Source: Fomitopsis serialis (lineage: Eukaryota > Basidiomycota > Agaricomycetes > Polyporales > Fomitopsidaceae). Taken from it: a stretch of DNA of 64,000 nt. The stretch is from contig NW_025955081.1 in assembly GCF_022376445.1 (NCBI RefSeq), forward strand, positions 60,914 to 124,913. Direction: 5' to 3'. A model generated the notes under the pieces. The model did not search any database. It had not been told where the DNA came from and worked only from the letters and a program-made list of their open reading frames with translations. The position numbers and the translations under genes were made by a program. Below, piece after piece: positions 13,621-26,034 of the stretch. Numbering within the stretch: the stretch's first letter is position 1; each line of letters starts with the position of its first letter.

Positions 13621-14046
13621 AGGACATTACACATATCATTGTCGACGGGATAGACTAGTGGTAACTTATTGCGCTTGGAATGTTCCTGGACCGGCCTCCG
13701 TCAAAGTGTACCTCTCGACAAATCAAATTCTCTACCAGCGTCCTCGTGAACTCAATTGGACAGTGGGACGCGGAACACACTACATATGTATTCCACGCAG
13801 GTTCTATCCACAGAACGACATTGCAGACATAGGCTATGGCAGGCCAACTCTGCGCATCGTGCATATCAACCCCCCTGTGACATTGAAATATACGAGCCTA
13901 CTGTGCTCCCAAGAGACGTGAGGACGGTCTATCAGCCTAGCGAGCATACGATCAACAGACTACGATGCTATTTAAGATACGGTTGACTATAAAAATGACG
14001 AAGCGTAGAGCCACATACAATAAAAGCTGCATTATAGGCCATCCCA
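13621..14046. other. Intergenic, convergent 3' ends
   Basis: A 426-base gap between the LAA1-like stop and the RRM gene stop. Short open frames exist on the plus strand but have no recognisable content. AT-rich stretches near 13960-14040 (including ataaaa) suit 3' processing of either gene. Confidence 0.4.
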
Positions 14047-16154
14047 CTACCGAGCATAGGGATGGTACCCATGTTGTCCCCGCACGGCGTTCCTTGTCGG
14101 GCCCACGCCCGCATTCATCATCGGACTTCCCCTCCCCCGTGCCATAGGGCTCATGCCCCCGCCCATGCCGCCCATCATCCCCATGCCCTGCCTCATCATC
14201 GGACCCCCATTGTTCATAAAGTTTCGCATCATGCCCATGTTCTGCGTGTTCATCCCCATGGGGCCCATGCCCATCCGCAAGTTGCCGCCGCCCATGTTGC
14301 TGCCCATGTTCGCCATGCCCATGCCCCGGGAAGCGTTCATACCGCCGCCCATGCCGGCCCCCATTGGTGAGCCCATCCCGCCGCCGCCGCTCATCCCGCC
14401 GAAGCCCCCCATCTGCGGGCTCATGGGCATCATGCCCATGCCACCGCCACCACCACTCGTGTTGCCATGCCCATGCCCATGCCCATGCCTGCGCCCATCG
14501 GATTCATGCCCATGGGCATGGTGCCGCCCATCATGGGGAGCTGCCCCATCATCAGCATGGACATCTGCTGGGGGTTCACGGCTGGCCGCTGCGCCGCCTG
14601 GAAACCCATGCTGTTTGCTCCGGCCTCGTATGTCGACTCGCGTGTCGTTCGGCCCATGCGAGATTGGTCGCGTTGATTGCGCGGTTGTGCAACCTTTACC
14701 TCGATCTGTGGCTGGGCGTGAGCCTTGGAGTAATCCACGGGGTACGGACAACATACCGCTTTGTCGTCGAGTATCAAGTCGCTTCGACCGACGAGCTGGT
14801 CGGTGTTGCTCGCATCCTCGAATGTGACGAAACCGAAGCCCTTTGACCGACCGGTCTCTCGGTCGACCATGACAGTGCAATCGACGACCTTGCCGAATGA
14901 CGAGAAGAATGCTCGCATTGAGTCGGACGCCGTGACATGCGATAAGCCACCGACAAAGTAGCGTGTGTTACGGAGATGCTCCTCTCGAGGAATGGCTCGC
15001 TTTGGGTCAATCTATGGAGAGGTCGCAGTACACCGGTGAGTGCGCGACCATAGAGCTCTGAATGCATCTACCTACCGATTTCCCGTCGAGAATGTGTTCT
15101 CGTGTCATCACGGTATTCACGGAGCTCGGTTCTTTGAAGGTAAGGAAGGCGAACCCTCGCGAGCGTCCATCCTGGTCACGTAGAATGGTGCAGTCTTCAA
15201 CGTCGCCGAACTCTGAGAAGTATTTTCTCAGACCCTCTGATTAACGCACGTGAGGGCAACAATCAGCATGGCAGGATCAAGATCGACAGAACCAACGAGT
15301 ACCATCAGTTGTATCCCAACTCAGGCCACCGACGAACAGTTTGCTGGATATGTAGGCACCGAGTAGAGAATTGTTGATAATAGCATTGTCCGGTTATCGT
15401 AGCGAAGACAAGTACGGTGACATGTTGAGGAGTACCATGGATTGTGTCGAAAGCGATTAGTCGGTGTCGTAAGGAGAGCAGGCGGCGAGGCATTGCAGAC
15501 AGGCTAGGAACATAGACGCACGAGAGAGGGAGACAGAGGCAGAGACACAGCACAGTCGTACGGTGCGTAACAGTAGCGACAACAACCGTATGGTGTTAGA
15601 CGATACGAAGCCAGAACTGTAGGTGTCACGTAGCGTGTCTGACTCGTGAAGTACCAGATATCCATGTATGCGTGCGTCGTCCAATCCAGTACGCCTGTAC
15701 GAGCTCGACAGAACAGGGGGAAGCACTCACCCTTCGTCTTTCATCTCTGACGGCCTCACAGCCCGCCTACCAGAGGCATCTTGAAGGGAATTGTTCGACG
15801 AGTCGTTTCCGCCCGACGGCTGCGACGTCGAAGATCTGCTCTGTCGTTCCTGTGCAGGAGTCTGCTTGTATGCAGAGAATTGTTGTGCGATTTGCGCCGA
15901 ATAGGATAGTTCAGACTGGGATGGTTTTGCTGGCAAAGAGCTAACTCCTGTCGGAGTTTTGGTCTCCTCTAGCGGTGACTGTAGTGACTTTGCTTCATGA
16001 AAAGCATGTTGTGTCGGCGAGGAGGCTTGAGATGCGGGTTCTTTCATGTCCGTGCTATCGCCATAGAGGTCTGCAAATACTCAGCGCTGTGAGGCACGTT
16101 GAGGGTTCCCTTTCGCCTACCGTCGTAGATATCATCCTCGAGTGCAGCAGGCAT
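14047..16154 (-). CDS. Two-RRM RNA-binding protein with Gly/Met-rich C-terminus (Hrp1/Musashi-like)
   Basis: Resembles the Hrp1/Nab4, Musashi and DAZAP1 type of hnRNP protein with tandem RRMs that bind single-stranded RNA in nucleus or cytoplasm. Start at 16154 (MPAALEDDIYDD), an intron, then a Ser/Gln-rich N-terminal region (about 15727-16047). RRM1 has RNP2 KLFVGGLSWDTT near 15340 and RNP1 RSRGFAFLTF near 15150. RRM2 has TRYFVGGLSH near 14960 and RNP1 GRSKGFGFVTF near 14840, and ends in QIEVKVAQPRNQRD after an intron. The tail is a long low-complexity region of G, M, P and N ending HPYAR at 14047. One base is missing from a GG(G) run near 14465, which breaks the tail frame. The tail composition is prion-like. 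Regulation is not evident. Confidence 0.8.
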
Positions 16155-16469
16155 GGTCAAAGTGAGCGAAGCCTGAGGGATATGGCGAGAGGAAAGGGGT
16201 CGCAGTGTCTCGGCTCCCGGGTGCCTCGCTACTAGGCCTGAAGTCACGTGCAATCAAGATACATTCCACAGCTGCTGATTTACAAATATAGTAAGTGCAG
16301 TATTCGGCCTGCTGCGACTATTGTATGTATCAACAATTGGAGGTAATGATCACCGAAGATGTCACGAAGAGAACTCGATATTCGGGGACAAGCCTCAAGT
16401 CGTACCAGAGGTAATCCTTCGCAGGGCCCCCGACTGAGACCGTCCCAGAAGATCACGCTTGCCGGCCGT
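16155..16469. other. Intergenic, promoter side of the RRM gene
   Basis: A 315-base stretch between the RRM gene start and the ALDH7 stop; both genes lie on the minus strand. It must hold the RRM gene promoter and the ALDH7 3' UTR. No motif could be assigned. Confidence 0.4.
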
Positions 16470-18689
16470 TCACGCCGTAGGAGAGAATTGCACGCCTTGA
16501 GCGAGCGGGGCTTCGTCTGAGAAGTTGATGGTGCAAGCACTCCAGCGCACGTATTGTTTCCAGGCATCGCCGCCCGACTCACGACCCCTGGACATAATCT
16601 CAGTATAAAGGTGTCCATGTTTGAGAGACACCACATACCATCCAGTGCTCTACCAAATTCACAGGGCAGACACATTCAGTCAAAAGGTATTCGAGCTGCG
16701 CTAGTCTTACCTTGTTCCCTCCGAAAGCTGCCCCAATTTCAGCGCCGCTTGTGCCGACGTTCACCTGGCGATTCGATCATTCGGATGTATATGCGCAGAA
16801 TTATTGACGAAGCTTACGTTGACAATGCCCGCATCGGACCCCGCTGGCCCGATCCACTTACCAACATTGCGCAGATCCCTCGTCCATAAGCTACTGCTCA
16901 ATCCCTAGGTAGAGCACGTCAGTCTGTCTCATACTCTCCATAGCCATACAACTTCCCAAGGGACGAATTACCTGGGGAGCACCGTTGTTCCACGCAATCG
17001 CCTGTTCGAGTTCGTCAAATACGCCGACACAGAGCACAGGTGCGAACGTCTCCCGACTCCACACGGCGTCCTTCACGTTGACTGAAGTCGGTACCGCGAT
17101 GGTCGGCATGACGAAGTTACCGCCGTCGAGCGGCTTCGCCAAGCCTTGGTACGGCGTGCCACCGGCGAGGATCTGGGCACCCTCCTTGCGCAAACGGTCC
17201 ACGGCGTTAGAGTAGATCCCCACTGCAGCGCGCGTGTGCAGGGGGCCGAGGAGGGTCGCTTGATCGAGTGGATCCCCTGGGCGAATGGTCGCGTAGAGTG
17301 ACTGAAGACGTTCGATGAAGGCTGGGGCGATGTCCCGGTGCAGATACAGCCTTCTCGTGGAAGTGCAGCGCTGTCCAGCCGTCCCGACAGCACCGAAGAA
17401 GACAGCAGGCACTGCGAGGTCGAGGTCGGCATCGGGCATGATTATGGATGCTAGGTGGAACCCGTAGCGTCAGCTCACGGTAGAACGAGTTGGAAACGGT
17501 GACTTGCCATTGTTTCCGCCAAGTTCGAGCAGCACCTTTCCGAAGCGACTCTGTACTACCTTACCTACTTGTCGACCAACAGCTTCGCTGCCAGTGAAGG
17601 ATACTGTTCCAGCATGTCGGTTTTTGTATGTCCGATTTTAGCGGATAGACCCACCCATATCAACGTCCTGACTTTCGACGACCGCTTCGCCGACACTCTT
17701 CCCTCCGGTTACAAGTCCAGCAACAGCACCTGGTATGCCATTCCTCTCCAGTACTCCCGAGATAATTTTCGTGATAGCAATCGAACAGAGTGAGGTACTC
17801 GGAGAGGGCTTCCAGAGCGTGGCATTGCCAGCAGCGAGTGAGAGTGCCAAGTTCCTGTCCGGCGTGAGAGAGGTAAAACGTTCATTTAGAGCACCATCAT
17901 TACCATCCGTAGACAGCCACCGGGAAGTTAAAGGCAGAGAGGACCGCGACAACACCCAAAGGGTTGGGGACTGGAATGAGTGTGAGCATATAACTCATGC
18001 TTTGCAGTATGACAGAGGAAACTGTACCTTCGAGAATACTATGCCCTGCTCTCTCAGAGGCAACGACTCGACCATTCATCATGCGTGACAGACCAACGGC
18101 GTAGTCAGCCTGTGTTCCCACTTCAGCGCGCAACAAAGCTGTAAGACGGATGTTCGCGCACTATGTCAATAAACTCTTGCACCTCGCCAGTTCCCTCTGT
18201 CTTGATTTTTCCCATCTCGAGGGATACGAGCGCACCTAACTCATCACGCTACACGAGAGGTATATTAGCCGGTGCACAAGAGCGTACGACATGGCAGACC
18301 TTCGTAGCCAACGCCTCCCTGATTTGCCGGAGTATCTCTCCCCTCTTCGGAGCTGGCATCGTTCTGAACCAAGTGTATGCCTCCTTGGACTTCTCCAATG
18401 CTGTCTGAAGTTCTTGAGGGGAAGCCTATGTTCGCAGGAGCACTTAAGCACTGTGATTTCAGAAAGTATGCAGAGCACCTACGGAGCGAACGCGCGCCAG
18501 GACCTCACCAGTTGTGGGACATACGCTCTCGAGAATATCCCCAGAGCCCACCCATTCCCCATGATACACACCGGGCAGCTCACCATCTGCAGGAATACCA
18601 ACAGCGGAGAGCACCGCCGACGCACGAGTGGACAGTTCTCGGACATACTGTCGGTGCACGACTGCCAGGGCCCTCCTAGGGAACATCAT
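16470..18689 (-). CDS. ALDH7/antiquitin-type aldehyde dehydrogenase
   Basis: NAD-dependent aldehyde dehydrogenase of the ALDH7 (antiquitin, alpha-aminoadipic semialdehyde dehydrogenase) type. It starts at 18689 with [19 protein letters not shown], an Arg-rich amphipathic segment that could be a mitochondrial presequence. Visible in order: the cofactor-domain helix [35 protein letters not shown], the [10 protein letters not shown] loop, the general-base Glu in LLELGGNN, the nucleophile Cys in [12 protein letters not shown] (about 17370-17400) and [15 protein letters not shown]. The C-terminal [19 protein letters not shown] is close to antiquitin. The stop is at 16470-16472. The frame is interrupted by several short introns. 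Confidence 0.85.
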
Positions 18690-19244
18690 CGTCTTGAAGT
18701 TCTATAGGCGGAAGGTAGGATGGTCGACGTAATATATATGTGCGATTGTAACGAGCGGTACATCGTGACAACTGCCTCAGGCGACCTCTGTAGCGGTGTA
18801 GCCGCCCACTGTATGATCCGTACCGGTTGACTTTCCCCGCATCAGCAAGATCCCATCGCTACTGAACGCCTGTCATCCTTCGGCCAATTCCGACCCACCA
18901 ATATATGGCAATGGGGCGACCAGGATAATATTCTGGCATTGAACTTGGCGAAATAGGAATGAACATAAGTGGTATATATGCATAGTTCTACCGTACACGC
19001 TAAGCCTTATCCTCGATGCCCTGCTTCAGATATTTGAGTACCTGTACAACCCCCAATCCACCGTCCATGTAATAAGTTATTGCACAGACGAACTAACAGC
19101 AAATGCGCGACTGCAGACATGATAGCTCATAGCTCAATGACAGTGCTTTCGCAAAGACCAAGCAACTGCACGTTGAGAAGGCACTAGATAACAGGGGCCC
19201 GAGGGCGTAACGACACACCTCTCCCAACCCTCTACATCAACCGA
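18690..19244. other. Intergenic between ALDH7 and VHS-GAT gene
   Basis: About 555 bases containing the ALDH7 promoter and the 3' UTR of the VHS-GAT gene, both minus strand. No open frame, repeat or known motif was recognised. Confidence 0.4.
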
Positions 19245-22070
19245 TCAATGCACGCTGCCGACCAGAGCAGCCGCAGCGACTCTTCCTTGTCGAATCCTCT
19301 CTTGCGTGCGCTCTGCGGCAGCGTCGTAGACATATTGCACAGGCTGATGCCACCGATGATGTCGCCCATCGTCCGAGTCCGATTCGAGCGAATCGTCGTT
19401 CTGGCGAGACTGATCGTCTGCATTGTCGTAGAAGATATCATCTGGATCGAAGCCGCCTGCACACATTGATGAGCACAACGACACCACGACGAGAAATGCG
19501 ACAATGAGACACGCACGGTCAGACTCTGTTGGGTCGATCTGCCTTCGTTTTCCGAGAGCTTTTGCGCTGAGTCTGACAGGTGTCCCGTGCATATCCTCAG
19601 GGTTGTCCCTGTTGTGTACGCTGAGCCTGTTCATGTCTCGAGCAAGCGAGCCGGGAGCAGAGTCCAATGAGCTGCGCGGGACAGACTGTTTCAAGGATGC
19701 GCGTTCCGGCGAAGGTGTCCGCGATTGCGGGCCGGTGCTATGAGCGGGCGAACGCGGTCCTAGTGGTGCATGAGGAGGGGGAGCGAGAGATTGAATAGAG
19801 CCTTGAGTAGTAATAGGGGGCGCCTGATGGTGTTTTGCGGTCGGTGTCGTCGTATTTGAAGGGATAGGTGGCAGGGGATGTGATTGAGCAGGCGTCACCG
19901 TTGTAATGACGAAGGATGGTGCGGAAGACAATGAAGGAGATGAAGGAGATGGACTGCGTGATGACGATGCACCAGCGTGATGAGCTTCTCCTGGTTCCAA
20001 GTATGAATGATCCAGATCTTCATAACGAAGGTGCTGTATGCAAATCGTTGAGCGAGCGAATCTGCGATAGGAACAGGCAATCTCACGCTTCGATCCATCC
20101 TTGTTTCTTTACGGCTCCGTTCCTCCGCTTCACGTTCCATGCCAACACGTTCCAGGTCGTCATACAAGCGCAAAGCCTCCATCAAGTCCTCGTTGGCGGC
20201 CAACAAAGCGGCAAGTAGCTGTTCTTCCTGTGTCAACTCGCCAGTAGATGATATGGTTGATAAGGAGACTTGTGAGTCTGTACGGTTGGGGGTGCGCGAG
20301 TCCGTCGACGGCCTAGTACCACTATTCGGCTGGCCTCTGCGCCCCGCTGCTTGGCGTGACCGTTCCGCCTGCGCAAACGCCCAAGGTATCTGCGCAGAAA
20401 CGAGCTCTTGTGATGCACGACAGCGTGCGTAGAACTCCTGCGTAGCCATTAATGAGAAATTTACAGCCTTTGGTACAGAGAGCGCACTCGTATGATCTCC
20501 TTGAGTTTTAGATCCTCCGGTCTGGCGAATGCAAGCGCTTCGGACAGAAGTGAAGCGTTGCCGCGGCCGACCTTGCACTCCTGAAAGAGACGTCGCATGT
20601 CTTCCTCCGGAGGAATAACCTGACTACGGGAGGACGTTCTGGTTTTGTTGGGCATCACCTATAGCAAGTTCAGCCCACAGAGTAACAGCGATTCATACTT
20701 GGCCATACCGTTAGTGGAGGTCTGGATCCGGCCAGCGATGAAGGGTCTGGTGTTGTTTGGGACTTTTGCGAGGGATGTCTCGGAGTAGGTGGGCTGAACA
20801 TCGCGTCACCAGTGTCAATAGGAACACCGTCATCGGGTTTGTCTGCGGGCTTGACCTTCTTCCAGAGTGATCGAAAGGCTGCCTCCTTACTGCCTATGCA
20901 CCAGATGAATTAGCGGTCGTTGTAGAGTCGAGCAAAGCAATGCTCCCACCAGCTGAACTCGCATATGCCGCAGCAGCTAGAACCTCGAGCAAACGCTCAC
21001 GAACCACAGGCGATGTGCGTGACGACGTGACGACATCTTCCAAAGTGTCGAGGAACTTGCGAGATGTACATTGATGAGTGAAGACAGCAGAGGAATTCCG
21101 TAGCATGATCGCCCAGAGCCGTGCGGCCGACAACTGGGCAGTCGGTTCGGCATATCTCCACGAATGCAGTCAGTGACAGGAGGATCGACAGCAAGCTGAG
21201 CCTCACTTGAACTCACGGCGGAGGGCTTTGGCCGCCTCTTTGGCGTTGGGTTCACTAGATGATGCCCTCTCGCACACCTCCAATACGAGCGACCAATCTT
21301 CCGAAGCTGTTGCTGTCAAGTAGCCTTGTGGAGATCAATGAATAGACAAAACACCGCTGTGAAGATACTAGCATACCGATCATGCGCGTGAGCTCAGCCG
21401 GTGCATCGTCATCTCTGCGGTCTCGCTCGCGTCCCCTCTCTCGATCCTTCTCTCTCTCTCGGTCCCTGTCCTTGTCTCGTTCACGGTCCTTATCTTTCCG
21501 TTCCCAGAACCCTTTCCGCTCTTTCCTATCCTCACGGGTCGATATTTCTGTCATGTTGTCCTCGGACAGTTCAGAGGTGTTGTGAACTTCGAGATGTGGA
21601 TCCAGAGCCTTGAGGATGCCAACAGCGGCCAGCGCGCCGTGAGCATGACCATTCGGTGCTTTCTTGCGCAGTAGCGGCTGCTCTCGATCGCGGTCCTTCT
21701 GGCTTTGTTTTGCGTTGACCGCCGGAGATGGTGCTGCAGAAAGCGATGGAAGAGCGCGAGGGGTAGATATGTGGGAGGGAGCTATTGAGGAGGCCAATGG
21801 GGGAGAGTAGGACGCTGAGACGGTGGAGCGGACTGAGTAGGATTGTGCATCACTGTCGACGACATGCCAATGTTCCTCGGAAGGTTGTGGAGTACCCGAC
21901 CGAGATCTCTCATGCCCTTGAGCCGCGCTCACAGATGAAATATAGCTCTGAGCACCACGAGTGAGCCTAGTACTGGCCAAAGCCAGTTCACCTACATCTG
22001 GTACGCCTGAGCCGATGTCGGAAGGAGCGAGCTTGGGTTTCGACTTATCGCGGCCGAATAGCTTCTTCAT
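19245..22070 (-). CDS. VHS-GAT domain trafficking adaptor (Lsb5/GGA-like)
   Basis: Probable ubiquitin and cargo adaptor in endosomal or actin-linked traffic. It starts at 22070 (MKKLFGRDKSKPKLAPSD). A Ser/Pro-rich segment is followed by a highly charged run of Arg/Asp/Glu/Lys (about 21400-21540). A VHS-like helical domain follows (LDSNSFGRLVARI, then AARLWAIMLRNSSAVF, FLDTLEDVV, RERLLEVLAAAAY). A GAT-like three-helix segment lies around 20230-20600 (MRRLFQECKVGRGNASLLSE; ELVSAQIPWAFAQAERSR; QLLAALLAANEDLMEALRLY). The rest is Pro/Ser-rich, with an acidic DPDDIFYDNADD stretch near the end, and stops at 19245-19247. No GAE (gamma-ear) domain was seen, which favours Lsb5-like over GGA. Several short introns. 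Confidence 0.7.
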
Positions 22071-23451
22071 AGCAAAGAGAAGTAAAGTGATGTGGCCAGT
22101 GGGTCAACGTGTGCAGCAGAGCGTGACAAAGGCGATGTTCACAGTTCAGGCTGTGCCTCCCGTGCCCCGACCACGTCCACTGCGACCCGTCCCCAGCGCG
22201 CCCGTCCACGTGGCCCCGCCATCACGGGCGCTTAATCGTTCTTATTCTCCACAACAAACGCGACATGGTATCTGAGCTGCTGGCCTCTCACCACTACCAC
22301 ATCCATCTCGACTTTTCCCATACTCGGAAAATAGAGAAAACCGGTAGATGAGTAGAGTCAAAGAGACCCAAGAGGGGGTCGGCGGAGATCATAGGCACCA
22401 GCCCTATCCTACATGCACACACGAGGGTAATCCAAAAAACCAAGGCCACCAGGTTGAGGGAAAAACACGAGTGAGGCTGGAGACTCTGGCGCCAATACCA
22501 ACAACCCCGAGTCAAGGACACGCAGTCCTCAAAAAACTCACGAGTTCAATCATTGGGTCCCCTAAGCTAATGACAAGTATGACAGGCATAGAGCAAACCT
22601 ACGCAGGGAGCACTGAGGAAAAGGAGAAGGATGATGAGACAACAAGCATGAACTCTGGAGTCACCGACTCCGAGACCAACCAGGCCAAACACAGACCTGA
22701 GGATGGACGAGGATATCACTGACATCTTCAGCATCAGCAAATCAGTCACTTCGTCTAAGATCGCCTAATCGGTCTTATACAGACATTTAGACTGATCAGG
22801 ACAAATAGACGACACAAGTTCAATTAGTAGATTCGTGTCTGATACAAGCCATTCTAGACTATCATGAGACATTCATTAGACATATGATACACTGACCTCT
22901 GTATGGCAATCAGACAATGTTCAGACAGATCAGACACCAGATACGAAACAAACAGTATATTCAAGCCACATCTCATGGCTAAGAAGACTAGTCCATAATA
23001 TACTACGTGCACTGCAGTAGTACAAGAGGTGTGAGGTCGACAGAAAGCGAGATTAGCAGATATTAGAAGCAGCTTCAAAGAATGATTGACTGTAGAATAG
23101 TAAGGGAATTTGGCGCCGGGCGTACGAAGCAATGCCATGCCAGTGGTGCCGATGGTCTGCATTGATGCTACGAGCAGACACCACGAGGTCAAAACTTCGT
23201 GTTCTGTATGACAGAGGGTATCAGTGGATGGTGAGCCTTAGCATAGAAGAGCATACATCATCCTCAACAATGTTGGAATACGAGTCCGAATACAGGTCGT
23301 CATAGTTGTCGATCAATGCTTCGGCAGCCAAGAATTTGGTTGCCACGTCCTCGGTGGCAAGAGGTTCGCGTGCGTTTGACAGGATTTGGCTCCACTTCAC
23401 GCCGGTAAGTGTCACAATGGCATTGCCGAAAAATGCGATGCTTGGACCAAC
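22071..23451. other. Promoter side of VHS-GAT gene, then gene-poor DNA
   Basis: The first 200-250 bases should hold the VHS-GAT promoter. An open frame at 22348-22722 (plus, 124 codons) has no recognisable content. From about 22760 to 23220 the DNA is AT-richer and repeats short CAGAC/TAGAC words. No gene could be supported. The segment ends where a hAT-like terminus starts at 23452. Confidence 0.35.
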
Positions 23452-24194
23452 TAGTGCAGAGCACGGGTACACCCGCGGGTGTCCCGAGGTGTACCCGTAC
23501 CCGTACCCGCCCGGGTACAGACCGCGACGGCGGGTACGGGTTTTGCACGGGTGCAGGCGGGTCTGCGGGTCCACGGGCAAGTGGGCGGGTCTGCCCACCA
23601 TCGCGGTCACCCGTGTTTGCTCACACGCCCACCTCCTGTTCGCCGGCCGTGCTTGCGCGCTGGGCATTCGCCCTGCGTGCTCGCGGTCACCGTGCATGTG
23701 GTGCTGGTCCACACTGCACCCGCCCGCTTCCCTCTCGCTTGTGTTCTCTCACCCGCTGTACCTCGTCCACTGGCCCTCTCGCTCGTGTTCCCTCTCACTC
23801 GCTGTCCCTCTCGCCCGCCTGTCCTCTCCCTTGCCCATCCACCAGCTTTCTCCCGCACCTGCTGGTCCGCTTACCTACCCGCTCACCTCCTTGCGCGCTC
23901 GCCGCCTGGCCTGCCTGTCCGCTTGCTTATCCGCCCATTCTGGACCACCTGCCTGCTCGTCCGCTCACCGGCTTGTCCGCCTGCCCTCCCCCGCTTGTCC
24001 GCCTGCCCTCCTGCTTGTCCATCCGCTCACCTGCTCACCCATCCGTCGGCTGTGTTTGCGTGCTGGGCACTCGCCCAGCGCGCTCGCGGTGGGCGTGTGC
24101 TGTCGCCTGCTTGCTTGCCCGTCAGCTCTCTCCTACCCGGTTATTTGCCCACCCGATCGCTCACCTGTCCGCCTATCTCCTCACCCATCGCCTG
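23452..24194 (-). mobile_element. hAT-like non-autonomous element, truncated copy
   Basis: It begins TAGTGCAGAGCACGGGT, followed by dense subterminal CGGGTA/ACCCG words. This matches, in opposite orientation, the right end of the complete element at 49465-51529. The interior shares the same subrepeat core: CGTGCTTGCGCGCTGGGCAT near 23648 and CTGTGTTTGCGTGCTGGGCA near 24049. It stops abruptly at the LTR starting near 24195, so its second terminus is missing. The long open frames here are compositional and not taken as genes. Confidence 0.65.
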
Positions 24195-24808
24195 TGTTAG
24201 GATCGTGTGCTCGAGACGAAGTCCGAGGTCGGAGTTACGAAGTCCGGAGTTTCGGAGCGCAGTGGAGTGAGGACTTGGCGAAGCTATTAACAACGCCCCT
24301 GGGAGAACTCGACGAGGTCCTCTATTTGGACTTGGACGGAGGTGGACTATGACGGAGTCCGGAGATAGAGTCGGAGGAAGGAGGAGGAGAAGACGAGAGC
24401 GAGAGAGAGAAGAGAGAAGCTAGACAGAGGTCGGACGGAAGTCCGGAGTTCAGACAGGAGTTTGGAGGAAAGGAAATCGGATTGGTTAAACGAGGATAAA
24501 CGAGATATTCGAACTGGAGTACAACAGTGCTACAGTTCGGTCTTTTATACTAAGAGTCCTAATTGTGAACGGAAGACAATAAGTCGGAGGAAATGGTACG
24601 GAGAACAATAACGGAGGTCCGGAGATATTAGTATCCGGAGCGAATACAATAAGCTAATTGTTCGTACGAGTCAGAGACCATGCGGTACACTAATTGTAGT
24701 GCGGGAGAAGATAAGATAGACGAAGACAATAAGAGCAGAAATCGGAGAACGGAGACGGAGGAACGGAATCGGAATTCGGGAATGACCTTGGTGGCACGGA
24801 ACGTGACA
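24195..24808 (-). repeat. Probable 3' LTR of Gypsy element A
   Basis: On the minus strand it reads TGTCACG...CTAACA, giving TG...CA ends. It carries TATAAAAG on the minus strand at about 24546-24553, the orientation expected for an LTR promoter of Gypsy A. The next bases upstream in element sense (GTTGGGAGGCAC) could be a weak polypurine tract. The matching 5' LTR is not in the window, so the ends are inferred. Confidence 0.5.
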
Positions 24809-24976
24809 GTGCCTCCCAACTGGATCGAACCCCTGAGATCCATAGGCGATGGCAAGTGGCCGAGATCTGAGATCTGACCGGATATAAGGCTGATAATTTT
24901 CGGAGTCCGCATCTTCACAACTTGACCTCCACTCCCCACCATCTCCTCGCCACTCCCGCTCTCCGTCGCTCTCACC

Positions 24977-25966
24977 ATGTCCGACATTGCCGCCACCAAC
25001 CCCGAGAACACCGTCGACGACGTCGAGGAGCTGGAGAAGAAGCTCGCGGCCGCAAAAGCCGCAAAAGAGGTGCGACTACGCGCGGAGGCGGAGGCGAAGG
25101 AGCGGGCGGAGGCGGAGGAGCGGGAGCGGAAGGAGGCGGAGGAGCGCGCTGCGCGCATCGAGGCGGAGCAGAGGGCGAGTGCAGTGGTGGAGGAAAAGGA
25201 GGCGGAGGAGAAGAGGGCGGAGGAGTTGAGGAAGGCGCGGGCGGGAAAGTGCAAGGCGACGGAAGAGCCGGAGGTGCCCGGTGTGACCCAGTGAGTACCC
25301 AAGTCCGTGGTCCGGTTTTCGGAATTGACGGAGTACAGCACGGAGTGCGACCGATGCCGGGCCAAGGGCCTGGAATGTGTCTTCAAGAATGTGGGACGCA
25401 AGAAGTCCTGCGTCGCATGCCAGCGCGACAAAGCGGCATGCAAGGGTTCGACGGAGAAGCCGGAGACGACCCGGAAGAGGACAAAGAAGGACAAGGGGGC
25501 AGAGTCGAAGAAAATGGGGAAGAAGTCGAGGTCGGAGGTCGCGGACTCCGACGTGGAGGTCGTCGAGGGTCCGGTGGCCGGGTCATCAAGGTCGGAGGCA
25601 AGGTCCGCCCAGAAGAAGGCCACGGCTCAGGAGTACGAGGTACTCCTGAGCGACGCCAGGCGCATCTGGCAGCGGGACTCCAGCACGGGGATGACGAGCG
25701 CGGAGCTCTTCGAGGCCCTCCTGGTGGAGGTCCAACGGCTCCGACACGAAGTCCGGGAGGCCCGCATGGAGTGGAAGCGCGAGGGTAACCGCCGGGAGCG
25801 GATCGTGGCGGCGTACTTCGCCAACATGGTCAAGCGCCTGGAGAAGATCGCGAAGCTGGAGAAGTTGGCGGAGATGCGGGAGGAGGAGGAAGAAGAGGAG
25901 ATGACGGACTCCAACGAGGACTACGACCCGGAGGCGGAGGAGGAGACGGATGGTGAAGCGGAGTAG
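24977..25966 (+). CDS. Antisense Zn-finger/coiled-coil gene of Gypsy A
   Basis: Unknown protein encoded opposite to pol and convergent with integrase (stops 68 bases apart). It begins MSDIAATNPENTVDDVEELE. Residues about 15-95 are an A/E/R/K-rich coiled coil. A 48-nt GT-AG intron (25291-25338) removes an in-frame TGA. Next come a Cys cluster C-x2-C-x6-C...C-x2-C-x5-C (TECDRCRAKGLEC; SCVACQRDKAAC), a Lys/Arg-rich likely nuclear localisation stretch, a second coiled coil (VQRLRHEVREARMEWKREGN) and an acidic tail. TATA-like gatataagg lies about 90 bases upstream of the ATG, suggesting its own promoter. The Cys spacing resembles fungal Zn2Cys6 DNA-binding domains but function is unknown. It is not a typical Gag (no CCHC knuckle or capsid seen). 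Confidence 0.6.
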
Positions 25967-26034
25967 TGTACGGGCTCCGGGCCCTTTAATATAATATAAT
26001 TTCTGTTGTCTCCTGTAAGCGTGAACGGCGTGAC

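Noticed and set aside
22348..22722. 124-codon plus-strand frame as a gene
   Set aside because: No recognisable domain, no introns as in neighbouring genes, and composition like surrounding non-coding DNA.
23306..24352. Long overlapping frames (up to 348 codons) in the hAT-like fragment as genes
   Set aside because: They are open in several frames at once, very rich in Pro/Arg/Ser/Cys with no domain, and explained by GC-rich subrepeats.
24809..24841. tRNA T-arm-like GGTTCGATCC on the minus strand, as a tRNA gene or a plus-strand primer binding site
   Set aside because: The T stem does not pair and there is no acceptor or D arm. The adjacent LTR has its TATA box on the minus strand, so this is the 3' LTR side.
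25292..25294. In-frame TGA in the Gypsy A antisense gene as a nonsense mutation
   Set aside because: It lies inside a good 48-nt GT-AG intron (GTGAGT donor, TACAG acceptor), and splicing keeps the frame into the Cys cluster.
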